A program made the position numbers and the translations under genes. Under the pieces are notes generated by a model. The model was not told the origin of the DNA and ran no database searches. It saw only the letters and a list, made by a program, of their open reading frames with translations. Below, one piece after another: positions 34,173 through 47,276 of a stretch of DNA of 64,000 nt (positions within the stretch are counted from its first letter, which is position 1; each line of letters opens with the position of its first letter). The DNA comes from Spisula solida (lineage: Eukaryota; Mollusca; Bivalvia; Venerida; Mactridae), in assembly GCA_947247005.1 (NCBI GenBank), contig OX365960.1, positions 16,643,533 through 16,707,532 on the forward strand, written 5' to 3'.

Positions 34173-35470
34173 CTAAACATCCAAGTCATCCAATACTTAC
34201 AATTACTACCAATTCACACAATCGACCTAATCACCACAATTTATTCCTTGAAATAACGAGATAGCAATTTGGTAGTGTCAAGCATAACACATTCCATTTA
34301 GGTTTCATTAGCTCCACTACACACAGACGACATTCATTGCTGAGAGAAGTTGTTTCTGCCAATTTGAAACATTGAGAGTAGCCGTCAAATCAAGGCAGTA
34401 GAAATTGTACTAATCATGGAGTACCTTCTGGATTAATTATGTACTCAAAATGCTAGTAAAATATGTACGTCACAAAGACATTTAATATCGTACCAAATAT
34501 ATAAACGGTATGTTTATAAAAATATTAATTGCACAAAATATTGAAAACAATGTCAACTACCTTAATTTAATTTATGAAACGAATAATCAAATACTGCAGA
34601 GCCGATATATGTGTCAGAGATGGGTGTAATGAGACATAAGAAGGTGTTCTGGTGTTTGTTATGAATCTACGTGATCACGTGATATCGCGAGATTTTAGTA
34701 ACGGAACTGTCTGCTAAATGATATTATTACACGCCGTTCTGATTCTAACCGACCATTTAGGAATATCGATATTAAACATTGATCAAATGCAATATTTTCA
34801 GTGATAGCTATGGATGTTTTTTCCCTCCAAGTTCGTTACCAAATTACATTGGTTTTTGTTTTAAACATGCATTTTGTCCATTTATTGCCTTAGATCGACA
34901 GGAAAGGAGATTTGTCTTAAAGGATTCAGACAAAGTCGACATGCTTATTCTTTCAAATTGATGGTTTCTCTAGCAGTGTTTTGTTACCGTTTGTCTTAAA
35001 ATGAATGCGAAAATGATCATAGAAATAGTGCTTTTAAATCCTTGCCATTAATCATCTTCGAGCTTAAAGTCAGAATTACGCCAAGTTTAAAGCAAAATTT
35101 ATCTCTAGTATTTCAATTAGCACAAGTTTGTGATTAAATTGTCACTGAACAAATCAAAACCATTTAATTAGATTGTAATTAACATCAGGAAGTTGTTTAT
35201 TACGTACGGAGCCTTTAAGGATATTGTGAATTTCCGCTTAGTTATTCCCCTAATAAACTGATTGACAGAAACACGTATTAAAATATACAATTTTAAATTT
35301 AATAATTAAAAGTTGCAATTACAGTTAGTAAAAATAATCACATTAACGCTATGCTACTTGTTCACTACATATTACTCCAGATGTAATGAAATAATTTAAG
35401 TATTGGTTTAGCGAGTTTACTGGCATCCTCGCACTTGATGGTGGATCGGTTTAGTGCGCATGTGTCATTT

Positions 35471-35819
35471 GTCATAGCATGTTAATTGTCTTATCAATGT
35501 AAAATATGTAACAATCATGTAAATTTAATACAATTGAACAGGATTGATACATACCCCGATGTCCTGCACGAAATGCGTTTATGTAAGCCCTCATGACAAG
35601 AACTACATGAACATAATATAAATAAATATCACTAATTATCGATAAAAGTTTTATATATGAGCCGTTCTCCAAGAATACCGGACTTAGTGACGTTATATAT
35701 GAATTATGTAATAAGATACAGAAAAGACTCTGAAATGAGAAAAAAATAATGTTCGTCGATTTAATTTAAAGTAATTGGGTAGCATAGTACTATCTCTTAG
35801 ATTTATTTTTCTCATGAAG
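35471..35819. other. Intergenic DNA, nothing recognised
   Basis: A 66-codon minus-strand frame falls here, hydrophobic but without any recognised feature. Confidence 0.4.
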
Positions 35820-36275
35820 TATGTTAAAATAACTTCTATCGTTGCTATGGTGACCCATTTCTGAAAAGTACCTTTATTGAGAAAACCAGGGGTTAGTGGT
35901 TCGATCAGTAGCTACTTGTCTCTAAAAGCACATATTCATGTTTTTGATATATTATATTAAAATCAGAATATAATTCTGAATTGTGATACGTATTTTGGAA
36001 CGTTTACGCCAATACTTTATGAAATACTGAATTTTTGAAGCGCGTATTAACGTTACGTCAAATAACGTTTCAATGACGTTTGCGACGTCACTCAAAAGGT
36101 AGGCGGGAATAATTAGTTCTAAAGTTCTTAAACTTTGTAAGTAGTTGTTATTATTTGCTCAAATTTTCAGAAACTGTTCGAAAGAGTCTTGTCTTTCTAA
36201 CCCCATATAATTTCCTATTTTCATAATTTTGTCGCCAAGCCCGGTTTTCCTGGAGAACAGCTCATATTATTTTCA
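35820..36275 (+). repeat. Dispersed repeat R6, copy a
   Basis: It aligns to 58415-58865 in the same orientation. Shared landmarks are CGTTGCTATGGTGACC (35840), TCTGAAAAGTAC, AATAACGTTTCAATGACG (36061; AATAACGTTTGAATGACC in the partner) and GGTTTTCCTGGA (36243). The long gaps and substitutions show an old relationship. Confidence 0.65.
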
Positions 36276-37581
36276 AAATTGCGAAAGAAACAATATGTTA
36301 CTTTGCATGCAATATAGCATAAAAACTGCGATGCTGCCGTTAACGGGACGAAAACCATGCGTAAACATAAAGATTCACGTGAGCAAGCGCTTTTGGTGTC
36401 CAGTTTTACGTAGGCGCATTTTAGGGCACCATTGACGACAAAAAAACGACTGATATATATTATATGTACATCGCCATATGAACTATAATAAACATTTGAT
36501 TTGTAACTACTAATTAAGTTTCGACCAAATTTGAAGTTTCAAATTTAAACAAACCCACATTATCAATGTTGTATTGGTATGTTCCGATCCCTGAAAGCCG
36601 ACGCTCATAACTAAAACTGGCATGGCATTACATTTGTTTAAGCGACGTCGCCACAATCTCCCGCCAATATGTCATTATTTTGAAATACAAACACATACAT
36701 TGATGTTTTTATGCTATAATAGCATTATTTTATGCATGCTTTTCGTGTCATCTGCATGACGGGCTTGGACAAAAACTATTCATCGGGACTATTGAGATGT
36801 TATAATACAAAAAGCATGTGTTAACCCTACAACATAGTATATTTCACATCATTATAGTCTATAATACATCGAAACAAGTAGTTCTGACGGCTGTAACTTT
36901 AGCATTTTGTTCATTTTTAGGATAATTTAGGAACGGACATAGTCACACGCACATGTAAGTTCGGTTTTAGGTGTGAGTATGAGATTAGTCTCCCTTTACC
37001 ACAAGACAATCCATATACTCCTCCCTATAGTTAGTTTATTCTTAGTAGTTTTGTAGTTGCTTACGTTCCTTTCATTGCTGCACTTGCTTGTAGCTTACAC
37101 GTATGCTTACTCGTATATGTGACATTATGCATATAAAACGCACATTTTGGTACATTGTGTACATGTGTGTGCTTATTGCTATTATCAGGTTATCCATTGT
37201 GCTATTTAGACTTCATGAAATGTTTATAAATTATGTAATACAAATGTGTATACACATATAAGGTATGTATGCCTAATTGACTATCAGGACAGGAGGTTTA
37301 GGAGTTTAAGCACTCCCAGATGTATATAATGCACAAAAGTATAATCACTGTGGATTGTTAATTTTATTTAGTTACAGAAAATTACTTTCATCGGTATATC
37401 TGAGATTCATTGCAATTGGGTATGTAGGTGACTTGTGAGGGATAAGTCTTCTCTTCCCACCAAGGGCTGGCATTTGTGCCTAAATTTGATTATAACAACA
37501 TTTTGAAGAACAGTAATGACCTAAATATGGCCCTGAATCGGTCGTAAAACATTGGGTTAAAGATAACATTTCGGCCCCTAA
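36276..37581. other. Intergenic DNA, nothing recognised
   Basis: No frame with a domain, no hairpin and no repeat partner seen. Confidence 0.4.
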
Positions 37582-37722
37582 AAGTTCCGCATAAAAACTT
37601 TGTACAGCTTTACGTTATTATCAGCAAGTTCCGCATAAACACTACATTTGTATAGCTTTACGTTATCATCAGCAAGTTCCGCATAAACACTAAATTTGTA
37701 TAGCTTTACGTTATAATCCGTC
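37582..37722 (+). repeat. Three-copy tandem repeat, about 48-base unit
   Basis: AAGTTCCGCATAAA starts at 37582, 37626 and 37674, giving units of 44 and 48 bases. Each contains the words GTATAGCTTTACGTTAT or close variants. The second and third copies are nearly identical; the first is shorter and more diverged. Confidence 0.85.
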
Positions 37723-40379
37723 ATTTTTTTATAATTTTGATTGTTATGTATAACATAACCTGTTGAATACCACCGATATCATTGTGGTAATGCCGACGTA
37801 TATTATCATGTAGAATAGAATCGTTACCCTTCGACATAAAAGCTATGATAAAAATGTCAGTGCCAAACCAAAGCACAGAATAATCTCATCCACTCGAAGA
37901 CAGCTTTTCATTGCCAAACTATTAGTGGCTAGTCTGTAATTCTAAAGGTGCAGTGCTGGTTTTCACAAAAAATTATGGTTGACAAATTAGATATTTGTAC
38001 ATAATACATTATATTTGCGCCACTTATATTTCACGCTAATTGTTGAATACTCCATGTTTTCTAGGTTATTATAGGAACTACCTACAAAATGCGTCCCAAA
38101 TAAGTCAAACATCAAATGTTGATTTTCTTGTGTAAGTGACACATGTACACTTACATAAATTTAAGAAAACAATGTTTTTTTGCTAACACGCTTTGCGAAT
38201 ACGTGGGACGTTCAAAAATAAACATGTCTATTGTAACAAAACGTGCATGGTTAAACGAAATAAGTTAAATTATATACCATCATAAATCGGAATCCATTTT
38301 CTTCACATTGTAAAAATATCAACTAAAACATATACGCAGTCCGAGATTTACATGTACAGGTGACTATAAAAGGTCACTAAGGCTGACCCGGCGCACAAAA
38401 ATGACGGCGTTAGTGCTCATATAGGGCTACGAAATACGACGTTTATAGTGATATACGGTGATGAATACATTCCAGTACCACAATGAGTCACACAAGTAAC
38501 GCGTTGGTGAGAATCGCATGTATTTTTTTGATCTTACATCGAATATCTGGGCGAGAATCCGTACCATGAAACGTTGGTATTTTGAAAATGTCTCGGTAAC
38601 TGACGTCACATACGTTCTAATGATTTCCTATTACTTCTCTGTATTACGAAGCTGAATAGTTATCATTAAAGCATTTGTGCCATTCTAAAACTGATAAACG
38701 ACTCGCAGAACTGTTTCCAAAATGTAGTTACGATAATTTCATACGATTCAGAGGTCTTAATCATCTTGCTGTTGACAGAACTTTGTGTTTGTCCGTTTTT
38801 TCTTACGTTCTGGTGACGTCACTTTTGCGTCACGAAGTTGTCACTTTTGGAGTTTAAAGATTAAAGATACACCCTATTACATAGTCGACATTTATAGTAA
38901 TTGGTGGGCTTCGCCGGGTGTGTGTTACCATGGTTTCAAAATGGACTCTTATGAGAGAACGTGAAAGTGTACTTCAAAATACAAATACAATTGAATGCCG
39001 ATTCCCTATTATGTAATAATATTTGTATAATATTAAAAACTGTACCCTTGAGGGCCCCAGTCCTGTTAATGTTTGAACGTCCAACGTACTACTAGACGCT
39101 GACCAAAATAATAAACAGCATGTTCGATTGGATGGGAAGCATGTTTAAAAATACACATTTTTGTTAGTATTTTATATTTACTTTGATGAAAAACGTGCAC
39201 ATTTTTAGGTACATAAGTGCAATAATGTCAGCAAATGAAATATTTCTGAAAACTGTTCTTATTACGGATATTTCAGACATTTTGGTTGCAAAAAGGATTT
39301 TTCTAATTTCTAAAAAAATTCAGATGGGCAGGATTATACTCTACAGTATCGAACTCAAGATTGTTATGAAAATATATTAAGACCACATCAAATGTGCCAG
39401 CACGTTTTGATAACAAAATTATGATTGTCACACAACAGAAATCTCTTTATTATCAATAATGTATATATGTCATTAATATAAACTTATAATATGTTTTATA
39501 CTTACTTCGTAAGTGTATTTCACTTAGTTGGCAATAATTTAAAAAGAAGTCAATACCTTTAAAACTTCCATCATCCTGACTTAAACAGCCTAATGCATAT
39601 TTAATGTATAGTCAGAAGTGTTCCAGATCAATGTTCCAAACAAATGTACAAAGTATTTTTGATCACCTATAAACGATTATGCAATACATGGATGTATCAA
39701 TTCGTATTTTATAAACTAATCTATCAACATGATGAACAGCCAAAAAGCCACTCTCCAGTAGTATACTTTAAATGCGGTCATTAGAAATAATAAACAATAC
39801 ATGTATTAAAAAAATAATTTCCAATTTGATCGGGTCTAACTGTCATTTATTAAAAAGTAGCAATATAAATTAAGGCTAGATGATATATTTTCTATTTATG
39901 CAATCAGGAAAAAAATAAAATCACTCATAATTACGAGTACATTTAGGATTGACATAAACGATGAACATAATGAAATTATAAACGAAATAAAATATCCTAC
40001 CGTCGCAGCGTCAAAAATTAATATCCACTATTTAGTTGTTCACCATTCACTGTTGCTTATCGGCGACTCGACATACTGGTAGTACATGTAATCAGATAGT
40101 GAATAAGAACAGCATCTCAGTACACACACTTCCATTGACAATTTCCGATCATGTTTGATGAGCTCTGTATATAGTCATATCCCGTTTGAACTGTGTTTCC
40201 CGTTTTGAGATACAAACACCCAATTTGCTGTTTCTTCTTATCTTAAAAGCTTTCGACTATTTAAAGATTTTAATCAGGAGATTTTGATATAACAAGCCGC
40301 AATTCAGTACTTAATATAATTACTCTGTTTAAAGATTCCTTTTCATTTGTACTAATTTATCTAATTGATTGTGACAAAA
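37723..40379. other. Long intergenic stretch with two CRE-like sites
   Basis: TGACGTCA occurs at about 38601-38608 and again at about 38814-38821 (CTGGTGACGTCACTTT), each next to ACGTTCT. Both are perfect cAMP-response-element words, but no adjacent gene is recognised. Several minor frames of 60-69 codons show no domain. Confidence 0.35.
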
Positions 40380-40395
40380 GTTCTACAACGTACAT

Positions 40396-40480
40396 TATTA
40401 TCTCTCGGCACATCGTTGCTGATAATAGCCATCACCACAAGGTATAAGAAAAGAGAACAACATGGCTGAACGCAATGAGG
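40396..40480 (-). repeat. SINE relic, distal part
   Basis: TCTCGGCACATCGTTGCTGATAATAGCCATCACCACAAGG aligns to the 47060-47130 part of the SINE (TCTCGACACCTCATTCCTGG and CGCCATAAGGGTA), continuing through AGAGAA to GCTGAACGC. The tRNA-like head is missing. Confidence 0.5.
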
Positions 40481-40644
40481 ATGGAAATTCTGATGTCACA
40501 CAGCAATCCTCAAGACCTTTCACACCAACAAAAAAGTAATAATTATCGATCGTTGAATGCTTGTAATGTGATTCAATTAACAGCAAGACTTGCCCAAATC
40601 TATTCAAATCTAAGTCATGGGTTATCGGTAGTTGTAATAATATT

Positions 40645-41040
40645 TAAGGATGTTGCAGCGGTTTGGATTCTTCATTAAGATATGTTTGTTCAAATTTTGT
40701 CAGGAAGTAAAGAAATATATGCTGACTCAAAATATGATGAAAAACATTAGGTCACGGAACTCGTTTTCCGAGTAATCACCTATGTTTGAAGTGTAATTAT
40801 TTTTATAATTACATTGGTAAATTGTTGTTTGTGTTCAAATTTGACATTTTAATGTGATGTTTGTGATCTAAATAATAAAATATGTTTCAATATAGTTTGA
40901 ATAAACATTGGTATACATGGTCAATATACCAAAAATGGTATATTTAATTTTGGTTTTATATATATTGCTCTTTTATCCCAACCCCTTCACATTTAATGCC
41001 GCAAAATATCATCCAGGTAAAATCCTTATAACTTTTTTGC
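40645..41040 (+). repeat. Dispersed repeat R7, copy a
   Basis: It aligns to 62406-62760 in the same orientation: GGATGTTGCAGCGGTTTGGA versus GGATGCCGGAGAGGTTTAGA, AATAATAAAATAT, TTCAATATAGTTTG, and an end at AAAATCCTTATAACTTTT. A 31-base block at 40748-40778 is completely identical in both copies although its flanks have drifted. Confidence 0.7.
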
Positions 41041-41879
41041 CACATTAAACATTTTGTTATGAGTCAAGTGATATAGATCTTCAAAAGTATGCAATAAATA
41101 TTTATGTCACATCGAGGTATCTTTTCACAAATTTTTTTATTTTGGTTAAATGTGGCAAAATTCTCAGAAAATAAATAAATTTAGTGAGCATATAAATATC
41201 GTGAACACACAAAAGCACAAAAAAACCAACATTATCAAACGAACCTGACACCCAAAAAAGTAGCCCACCCACCTATTTTGTAATGTTAGATTTTTTTCAG
41301 ATTTTCAACCGTCATTTCGATTAGTATTTTGTAATTATATTGCATAATACTTATCAAAACTGTTCAATTTGTTTTATTTTATATTGTTTTGATACATTTA
41401 ACATTTATAAGGCACATAAAATACTATGACAAATGACGCATTCTCACTTAACCAATCCAGAATCCTTAAACAGATAGCGATTGAATCAATTGCATGACCA
41501 TTTATCAAATTTTAAACGACATGCTGAATCATCAGTTTTCTCGTAACATTAATGTTTGGTAGAAATGACAATGTATCTATTTAAAAAGACGAATAGCATG
41601 CAATCATTTTGACATATATTAGGCTTTTATGCAAGATCATTCTTATAGATCAATTTTCCGGAGTATTGGGGTCACAATGCTACAGTAATATACCACTTCT
41701 AGTTTGTTTTCTCAACAATTTAAAATATCCAACTTTTCTTCATTTCAATTACACGTTTGATATATTGTGCAACTAGATAAAAGCGATATCCGATAAGACC
41801 TACAATAATTATACCGGGCAGATAACATAGACGAGAAGGTTCAAGCGGTGTAAACTTCGTACAGAACATCATGGAAATT
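41041..41879. other. Intergenic DNA, nothing recognised
   Basis: AT-rich with no recognised structure. Confidence 0.4.
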
Positions 41880-42660
41880 CAATCGGACAAACGCCAACGA
41901 TCAGATACTTATATTACCAATTTAATTCGGACAGAAAATTTTTGGACAGAAACTACCAGGCAGAATACAATAGAAAAAAACTTCCAAGACAGGAATAATC
42001 GGACGGAAATCACTAGACCAAAATGACCGGACAGAAAACATCGAAGAGAGAAAATCAGAACCTTTCAGACAGAAATCAACTGACCAAAATCATAAGGCAA
42101 AGAACAACTGGGCTGGCGTTACAAAGGACATAACATCGCCTTTCAAAAAATCAGAATGTACAGAAAACATCAGACATGAAGGACGAGTGAGACCAAATAT
42201 GACAGAAACTAGCAAGGTAAAAATGACCTACATGTAGCAAACATAATGTCACCGCGTATAAACCAAATCACTGTGCTCATTATTGTGATTCTAAACAATT
42301 CCACGTGTACTCATTATTGTGATTGAAACATCCGGTGATTTTCCATCACTGAACTCATTATTGCAATTCGATACATTTCAACGTGTACTCATTATTGCAA
42401 TAACCGGCATTTGACTCGTTTATACACTGTGAATGTACTACATGTACCATGATAAGATATCTACGGAGTAAAGTAATCAGACAAACTTACCCCCAGTCAT
42501 AATACACTAGACACAAATCACCGGACTGACATCACCAGACGAAACGTATTGGGCAGAAAACGCCGAAGAAAGAAAATCAGACAGAACAAATCGGACACAA
42601 AACATTGGTCAGACACCAACGGACACAAATCCCAGGTCAAAACTTTCCAGACATAGCATT
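41880..42660. repeat. Cryptic minisatellite built on GGACAGAAA-like units
   Basis: Degenerate units such as CGGACAGAAAATTTTT, CCGGACAGAAAACATCG, CGGACGGAAATCACTAG and CGGACACAAAACATTGG recur about every 15 bases at 41880-42220 and 42475-42660. The middle (about 42260-42405) holds a second cryptic repeat of CTCATTATTGTGATT-like words, four to five copies. Both are too irregular to be a simple microsatellite. Confidence 0.6.
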
Positions 42661-44155
42661 CTATCGAAACAATAGTTCTTCCCGCTCATTCTGTATCACA
42701 TATTGGTAACGTCAGCGTCACACATTTGTGAGCCAATATTGGTTTCAGAAATAAATCCGTTAGACTATTTAAGAGAGACTGTGCCTACAACGAAACCATA
42801 AACCTCTACATTAATTTTCTTATAATAACATCGTGTCAAATCTTATTGACTGTTAATAATAAGCTTTTGGCTAATGTAATAAAAATCTATCGTACGTGAT
42901 CGGCCCCGGAATGATGTGTTATTAGCTTCTGGCGCCGAGAAATCGTGTTCTATTGTGATTCATCAACCATCGTCTGAGAATATTGTGTTTTGATAATTTC
43001 GTATAATATTATACCATCAGCACGTTCGCGGATCCTTGACCATGCGTCATGAAAAAAGGAGTACATAACACATCATAACAAGGGAATAGTAAGTTGTAAG
43101 TCAAATGAATTAAATATTGAAGTTATAGTGACCTGTCTAATATGAGCAAATATTTCTTTACTTTTCTAATTCCTATTATTTATGATTACTTTGTCTAACA
43201 CATTGTTAATTACTGTGTTGTATTTTAAGTTACGAAACTAATATCATAATATGTTCATTAAAAACACGTTCAGTTTGTATTTTGATTATTTCACAATTAT
43301 ATAAGTACAACTTTTGGATGTATTCGGAGGAAAATATACATTGTATTTAAATGTATGTTCTTTGAAAATGCACATTTATTAAAGGTATGCTGGCGATTTT
43401 AGCGAAGGAAGAATTTGTCTCAAGATCAAAGAGACAAAAATATAACCAAGAGGACACCCAGGGAGGAGGCTGATCCTACGATACAATTGATCATCATATT
43501 GACAACGATTGATTTGATTGCTAGTCATCGCTCAGACCATGATGTGTTCTATGGACCTACAGCTGCTTATGTCTACTAATCATAAATTCTTCGCCAATTC
43601 GAACCCATTAAATGCACAGCAACTATAAATTATATTTCTGGTCATAGAGGCCACCACAACTCGTAATAAATTGTCTTAAAACCTTACCTAACTAGGAGAT
43701 GAGTATACCTCATTTCCGACCAAACTTGTAAACCAAAGAATGAAACATCGTTATTTTTGGTGATTTAACATCCGCTTTGACATTCTTGCGAACAAGACTC
43801 ACCAATGTGAATCATCATCTCCTTCTACACGTTGTTGCTCTACCGCTAGCCTATCGTGGCGTCAAGTAACAGAGCGCATAAGCCGGCTGTATCAAAATTA
43901 GCTCCAGCACAAAACCCTGATAAATAAGCACTAAGCTTTTCGATTATTTTAGTTTGAGACGGACTGTTTAGAGCGATTAGTAAAATGGAACTGCACATGC
44001 ATCGATCGAATTATGTAAACGAGGTTTAGGTCCTGTATACACGTGGTCGACAACAATTCACATAAGCGTCCGTGACAGACAGTATCATTGTTTTGCTGGT
44101 GAAGTAAATATGTTTACCACATTAAATGTTGATACGTGTACCCCTGCCCCCAATT
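42661..44155. other. Intergenic DNA, nothing recognised
   Basis: No domain-bearing frame, hairpin or repeat partner noticed. Confidence 0.4.
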
Positions 44156-44215
44156 AGGTGGTATAGTGGTTACAGAGAACGCATTTGGAACTGCAGTACC
44201 CATGCCGCTACATAA
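44156..44215 (+). repeat. Degenerate tRNA-like segment
   Basis: GGTGGTATAGTGGTTACAGA resembles a tRNA 5' end with A box. The downstream part (GGAACTGCAGTACCC) does not contain a good B box, so this is at most an eroded SINE head. Confidence 0.3.
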
Positions 44216-45242
44216 TGAAATATTTTAAAATGTATATGACGTGCAACTCCAGTCATAACTTAACGACCCCGCGTGATGCTTAAATCTTTCAGCATCAGGC
44301 TGAAAACCATTAGGTGTAAGAATCATGCACGTCGTTCAGTTATGACCTTATTTGTACGATTTACTTTAACATGACGCTGGTGTAGCTCTGATGCTTTGCG
44401 CTTTGTTTGTGTACGAACCTCACAAATATCACCACAGTTTTTTTTACTATAAGGAGAGCGGCTGACATACCGATAGCGTACCGACAAACATAGTATGCTA
44501 CAAAACAATTAAGACAAAAATGTTATTTTCCACTAACGACAACAACCATAGTCTCCGAAAGAATTATATACTTTTTTCTAACTGTATAACTTATATTCCG
44601 ATCTTACTTACGCACATACATTAAATACACATACGCTATAGGCCCCCTGCATAAGTTATTGCATGAGACAGGGATAAGAGATGCACCGACTAAGAAGCTT
44701 TGTTATGTTCCCCAAAAATAAGATGCACAGTGTATCATCACATACTAGGTAATTTCGCCGTTAATATAATATATTTCGTGCAGACAATATGTGATTCGAA
44801 CTCATTTACGCTAGACATAAAAACAATAATACTTGAATTACGTTTGCGCAAATATAAATTTCGTCAGAAAATTGTTATATTATTAGCTATAAGATAATCA
44901 AATGTCACTAGGTAATCAATTCGTCCGTCTAGATTAAATGAAAACACATTCCGATGAACCAATATTGGTACGTTTAGCGTGTTTATGAGTTTAAGGGGAT
45001 AAAACATACGTTACTTTACTAGACGCATGATCAAATGACAATGAATGTCGCTTCAAGCTTAAAGCGAAATGTCACAAGTGGAATGAATATTTGCATTTAA
45101 ATCGAAAATAAGAAATATTGTTATTTATGAGAAAAATATTAATGTAGAAAGAAGCGAGACTTTGATCAATTCAACAACGTACAGGTACTAGTAAATGATA
45201 AAAGTATGCAAGCAACCGATTTAGACATATAACATCGGCTCT
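44216..45242. other. Intergenic DNA, nothing recognised
   Basis: Short frames only; no repeat partner seen. Confidence 0.4.
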
Positions 45243-45639
45243 TTGTAGTTATTTAGTATTTTTACATCAAAATATTCTATAGGGTATTTATAATACCATA
45301 TGTATTCAGTACGACTATCACTTAAAATGCCTGAAATGTGTTTGCATTCCATGAAAAGAATTTGCTTAATGACCAGGGTACTGTTTTCTCAAAGTACTTA
45401 CGGACATCGTAAACTTACGTACAAATTTAAAATCTTTGGTTTTCTTTAAGACCTAATCATAGGGGACACATATGTTTTGTAGGGGTTCCTTGCCTGAATA
45501 ATAAATAATGTTGAACAACCCTTCACCACCATGTGTAGTTGATAAAGAGTAATAAAGAATTTAAATTTGAACGTAAGTTTAAGATATCCGTAAATGTTTT
45601 GATAAAACAGTACCCAGATCTTTAAGGCAGCACCTTTAA
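45243..45639. mobile_element. Relic of the TTAA-flanked MITE, copy 3
   Basis: GTAGTTATTTAGTATTTTTA and the following palindrome region match the middle of the element at 13462-13570. GGCAGCACCTTTAA at the right end matches its terminus (TTAA at 45636-45639). The left third is missing and the stretch 45360-45600 has diverged or been replaced. Confidence 0.55.
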
Positions 45640-46224
45640 GGTTGAACAACACTACATGTATCAACAAATTTCAAGACCCATTTACAAATCATGTATCATA
45701 GTAAAGTTTAATTTAATTCCAATTCAACGTCGCGTCTTATATCTCCGTGCGTATTCCCATGACGTTTCTATAATGTCGTGAAGTTATTAGGGAATACGCG
45801 TTTTGACGTTGTTCCGTGGGGAAAAAGGAACCAAGAAATAGCGCCTAATTATAACGTTTAATGAGTTTTTAAATCGATTAACAACTATGCTTGTCCACTC
45901 TCTCTCTGTCCCTCTCTCCTTACTATCTAGGTACTGCTTGTGATGTGTGTCCACTTCATTGAATATACTTGTATTTGATCATAGGACGTTTGTGCTCTGT
46001 CACTACGGTTGGCAATTGTCTACAATACTGTCTTCACTTTCTTCAAATCTACAATATAAATTGGAATAATGCAGTTACTTTGTACACGTACATGTGTTAC
46101 ATTAACACATACTGTCAAGCCTATATTTGATGTAAATACAAAATAATTAATTTACTTGTATAGCGCAAAAGTTATACAAATACGTTGCGCTTCACATAGT
46201 CTGTCTCGAACGTTGTTCACTGAA
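45640..46224. other. Intergenic DNA with a short inverted repeat and pyrimidine run
   Basis: GCGTATTCCC (45749-45758) pairs with GGGAATACGC (45791-45800). A CT-rich run lies at 45897-45920. No gene is recognised. Confidence 0.4.
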
Positions 46225-46345
46225 CACGAAAGTCACTCAAGGACTTTTGCGTATAGATTTGTTCTGAGTAATTTATTTTCGTATTTTGCATTTTCCGTGC
46301 TCGGCTATTTAAGTATAGTCTTCCGTCCCTGTCTGATATTTAGTA
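46225..46345 (-). repeat. Dispersed repeat R5, copy c, inverted
   Basis: GTGCTCGGCTATTTAAG followed by CCGTCCCTGTC is the reverse of the R5 series (GACAG, GCAGCACTTA, CAGCCGAGCAC). Similarity is weaker than among the other copies. Confidence 0.45.
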
Positions 46346-47029
46346 TATGTTGGGATCTCTTTCTCTTAACTTAGTTTCCAGTTCAGACTTCTTACCGATT
46401 TTATTGATGATAGAGAAACGACATGACATCATTTGGCAGCATTATATTCTGTTTCAGGACACGTGTCTATAGACCGGTACACAGATAAACGCGTATAATT
46501 ACATCTAGATTGTGTCAGGAAGTGTAGATTTCAAAGCAGTCAACACCATTACTACTGGTATGAAGCGGTATAGCCACGACATGACCCTGTGTCAACACTT
46601 GATACATAATGAGGCAGCACTGTCAGACTCTGTTACTTTCTAGGCATCGACCAATCTAAAATCGACTGGATTCTATGATGAAGTAGCAACACCATCTCAG
46701 TAATTGTGTGACTATACTTAGCAAATTCAATTAAGCTTATATAGTGATGGATTTAGAATATCTAGATTTTCAGCACTTTGCTCTGCAACAGCATGATATA
46801 CTACAGACCTGTGGCTGGTCTGCGATGTATTTTTTTAGATTATGAAGACTTTTTACTATTTAAGAATAGTGCACATCACTGAGGATCCTATGGCATTATA
46901 ATGTCGACTATTTCTTATATTATACCGAACATTCAATTTCGATATTATAGGCATCTTTTGTAACTAGATATAGATTCTAAAAAGAAAACATGCTTACATT
47001 TGGGTTAGTTTAGTTTATACTAATTAATT
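46346..47029. other. Intergenic DNA, nothing recognised
   Basis: No coding region or repeat partner detected. Confidence 0.4.
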
Positions 47030-47276
47030 TAAGGTCGATTGTGAAACAAGTTTTTCCAACTTATATTAATCACTCTCGACACCTCATTCCTGGTGTTATT
47101 CATCGCCATAAGGGTATCAGAGAAGAGAAGCCAGTTTCCCTTTTATGCTGAGCGTCTAGCAAGTGAATTTCCCGTAACCATTTTTATTTCGTCTTTGGTA
47201 TGACGCGGCCAGGGATCGAACCCGAGACCTCCCGCACTCGAAGCGAACGCTCAACCACTTGGCTATCGAGGAGGCG
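47030..47276 (-). mobile_element. tRNA-derived SINE, well preserved
   Basis: On the minus strand the head reads CCTCGATAGCCAAGTGGTTG (A box, 47252-47271), followed by GGTCTCGGGTTCGATCCC (B box, 47213-47230). Next comes GCGTCATACCAAAGAC and a body through CTTCTCTTCTCTGATACCC to CACTTATATT-like sequence. This is the typical order of a tRNA head plus unrelated body in invertebrate SINEs. Partial relatives are seen at 1630, 40396 and 60600. The tail boundary is approximate and no target duplication was defined. Confidence 0.75.

Larger units (their letters stand above)
33249..35470 (+). repeat. Repeat R3, copy c
   Basis: It follows copy b directly and shows the same order of landmarks (33366, 33581, 34254, 34672). 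It keeps the intact ribozyme-like core at 33969-33997 that is damaged in copy b. Near the right edge it diverges after GATCGGTTTAGT (35444). The tandem arrangement and shared boundary suggest that the R3 unit, or an element ending in it, multiplied locally. Confidence 0.8.

Noticed and set aside
37582..37722. CRISPR array
   Set aside because: Three units of 44-48 bases are contiguous tandem repeats without distinct spacers, in an animal genome.
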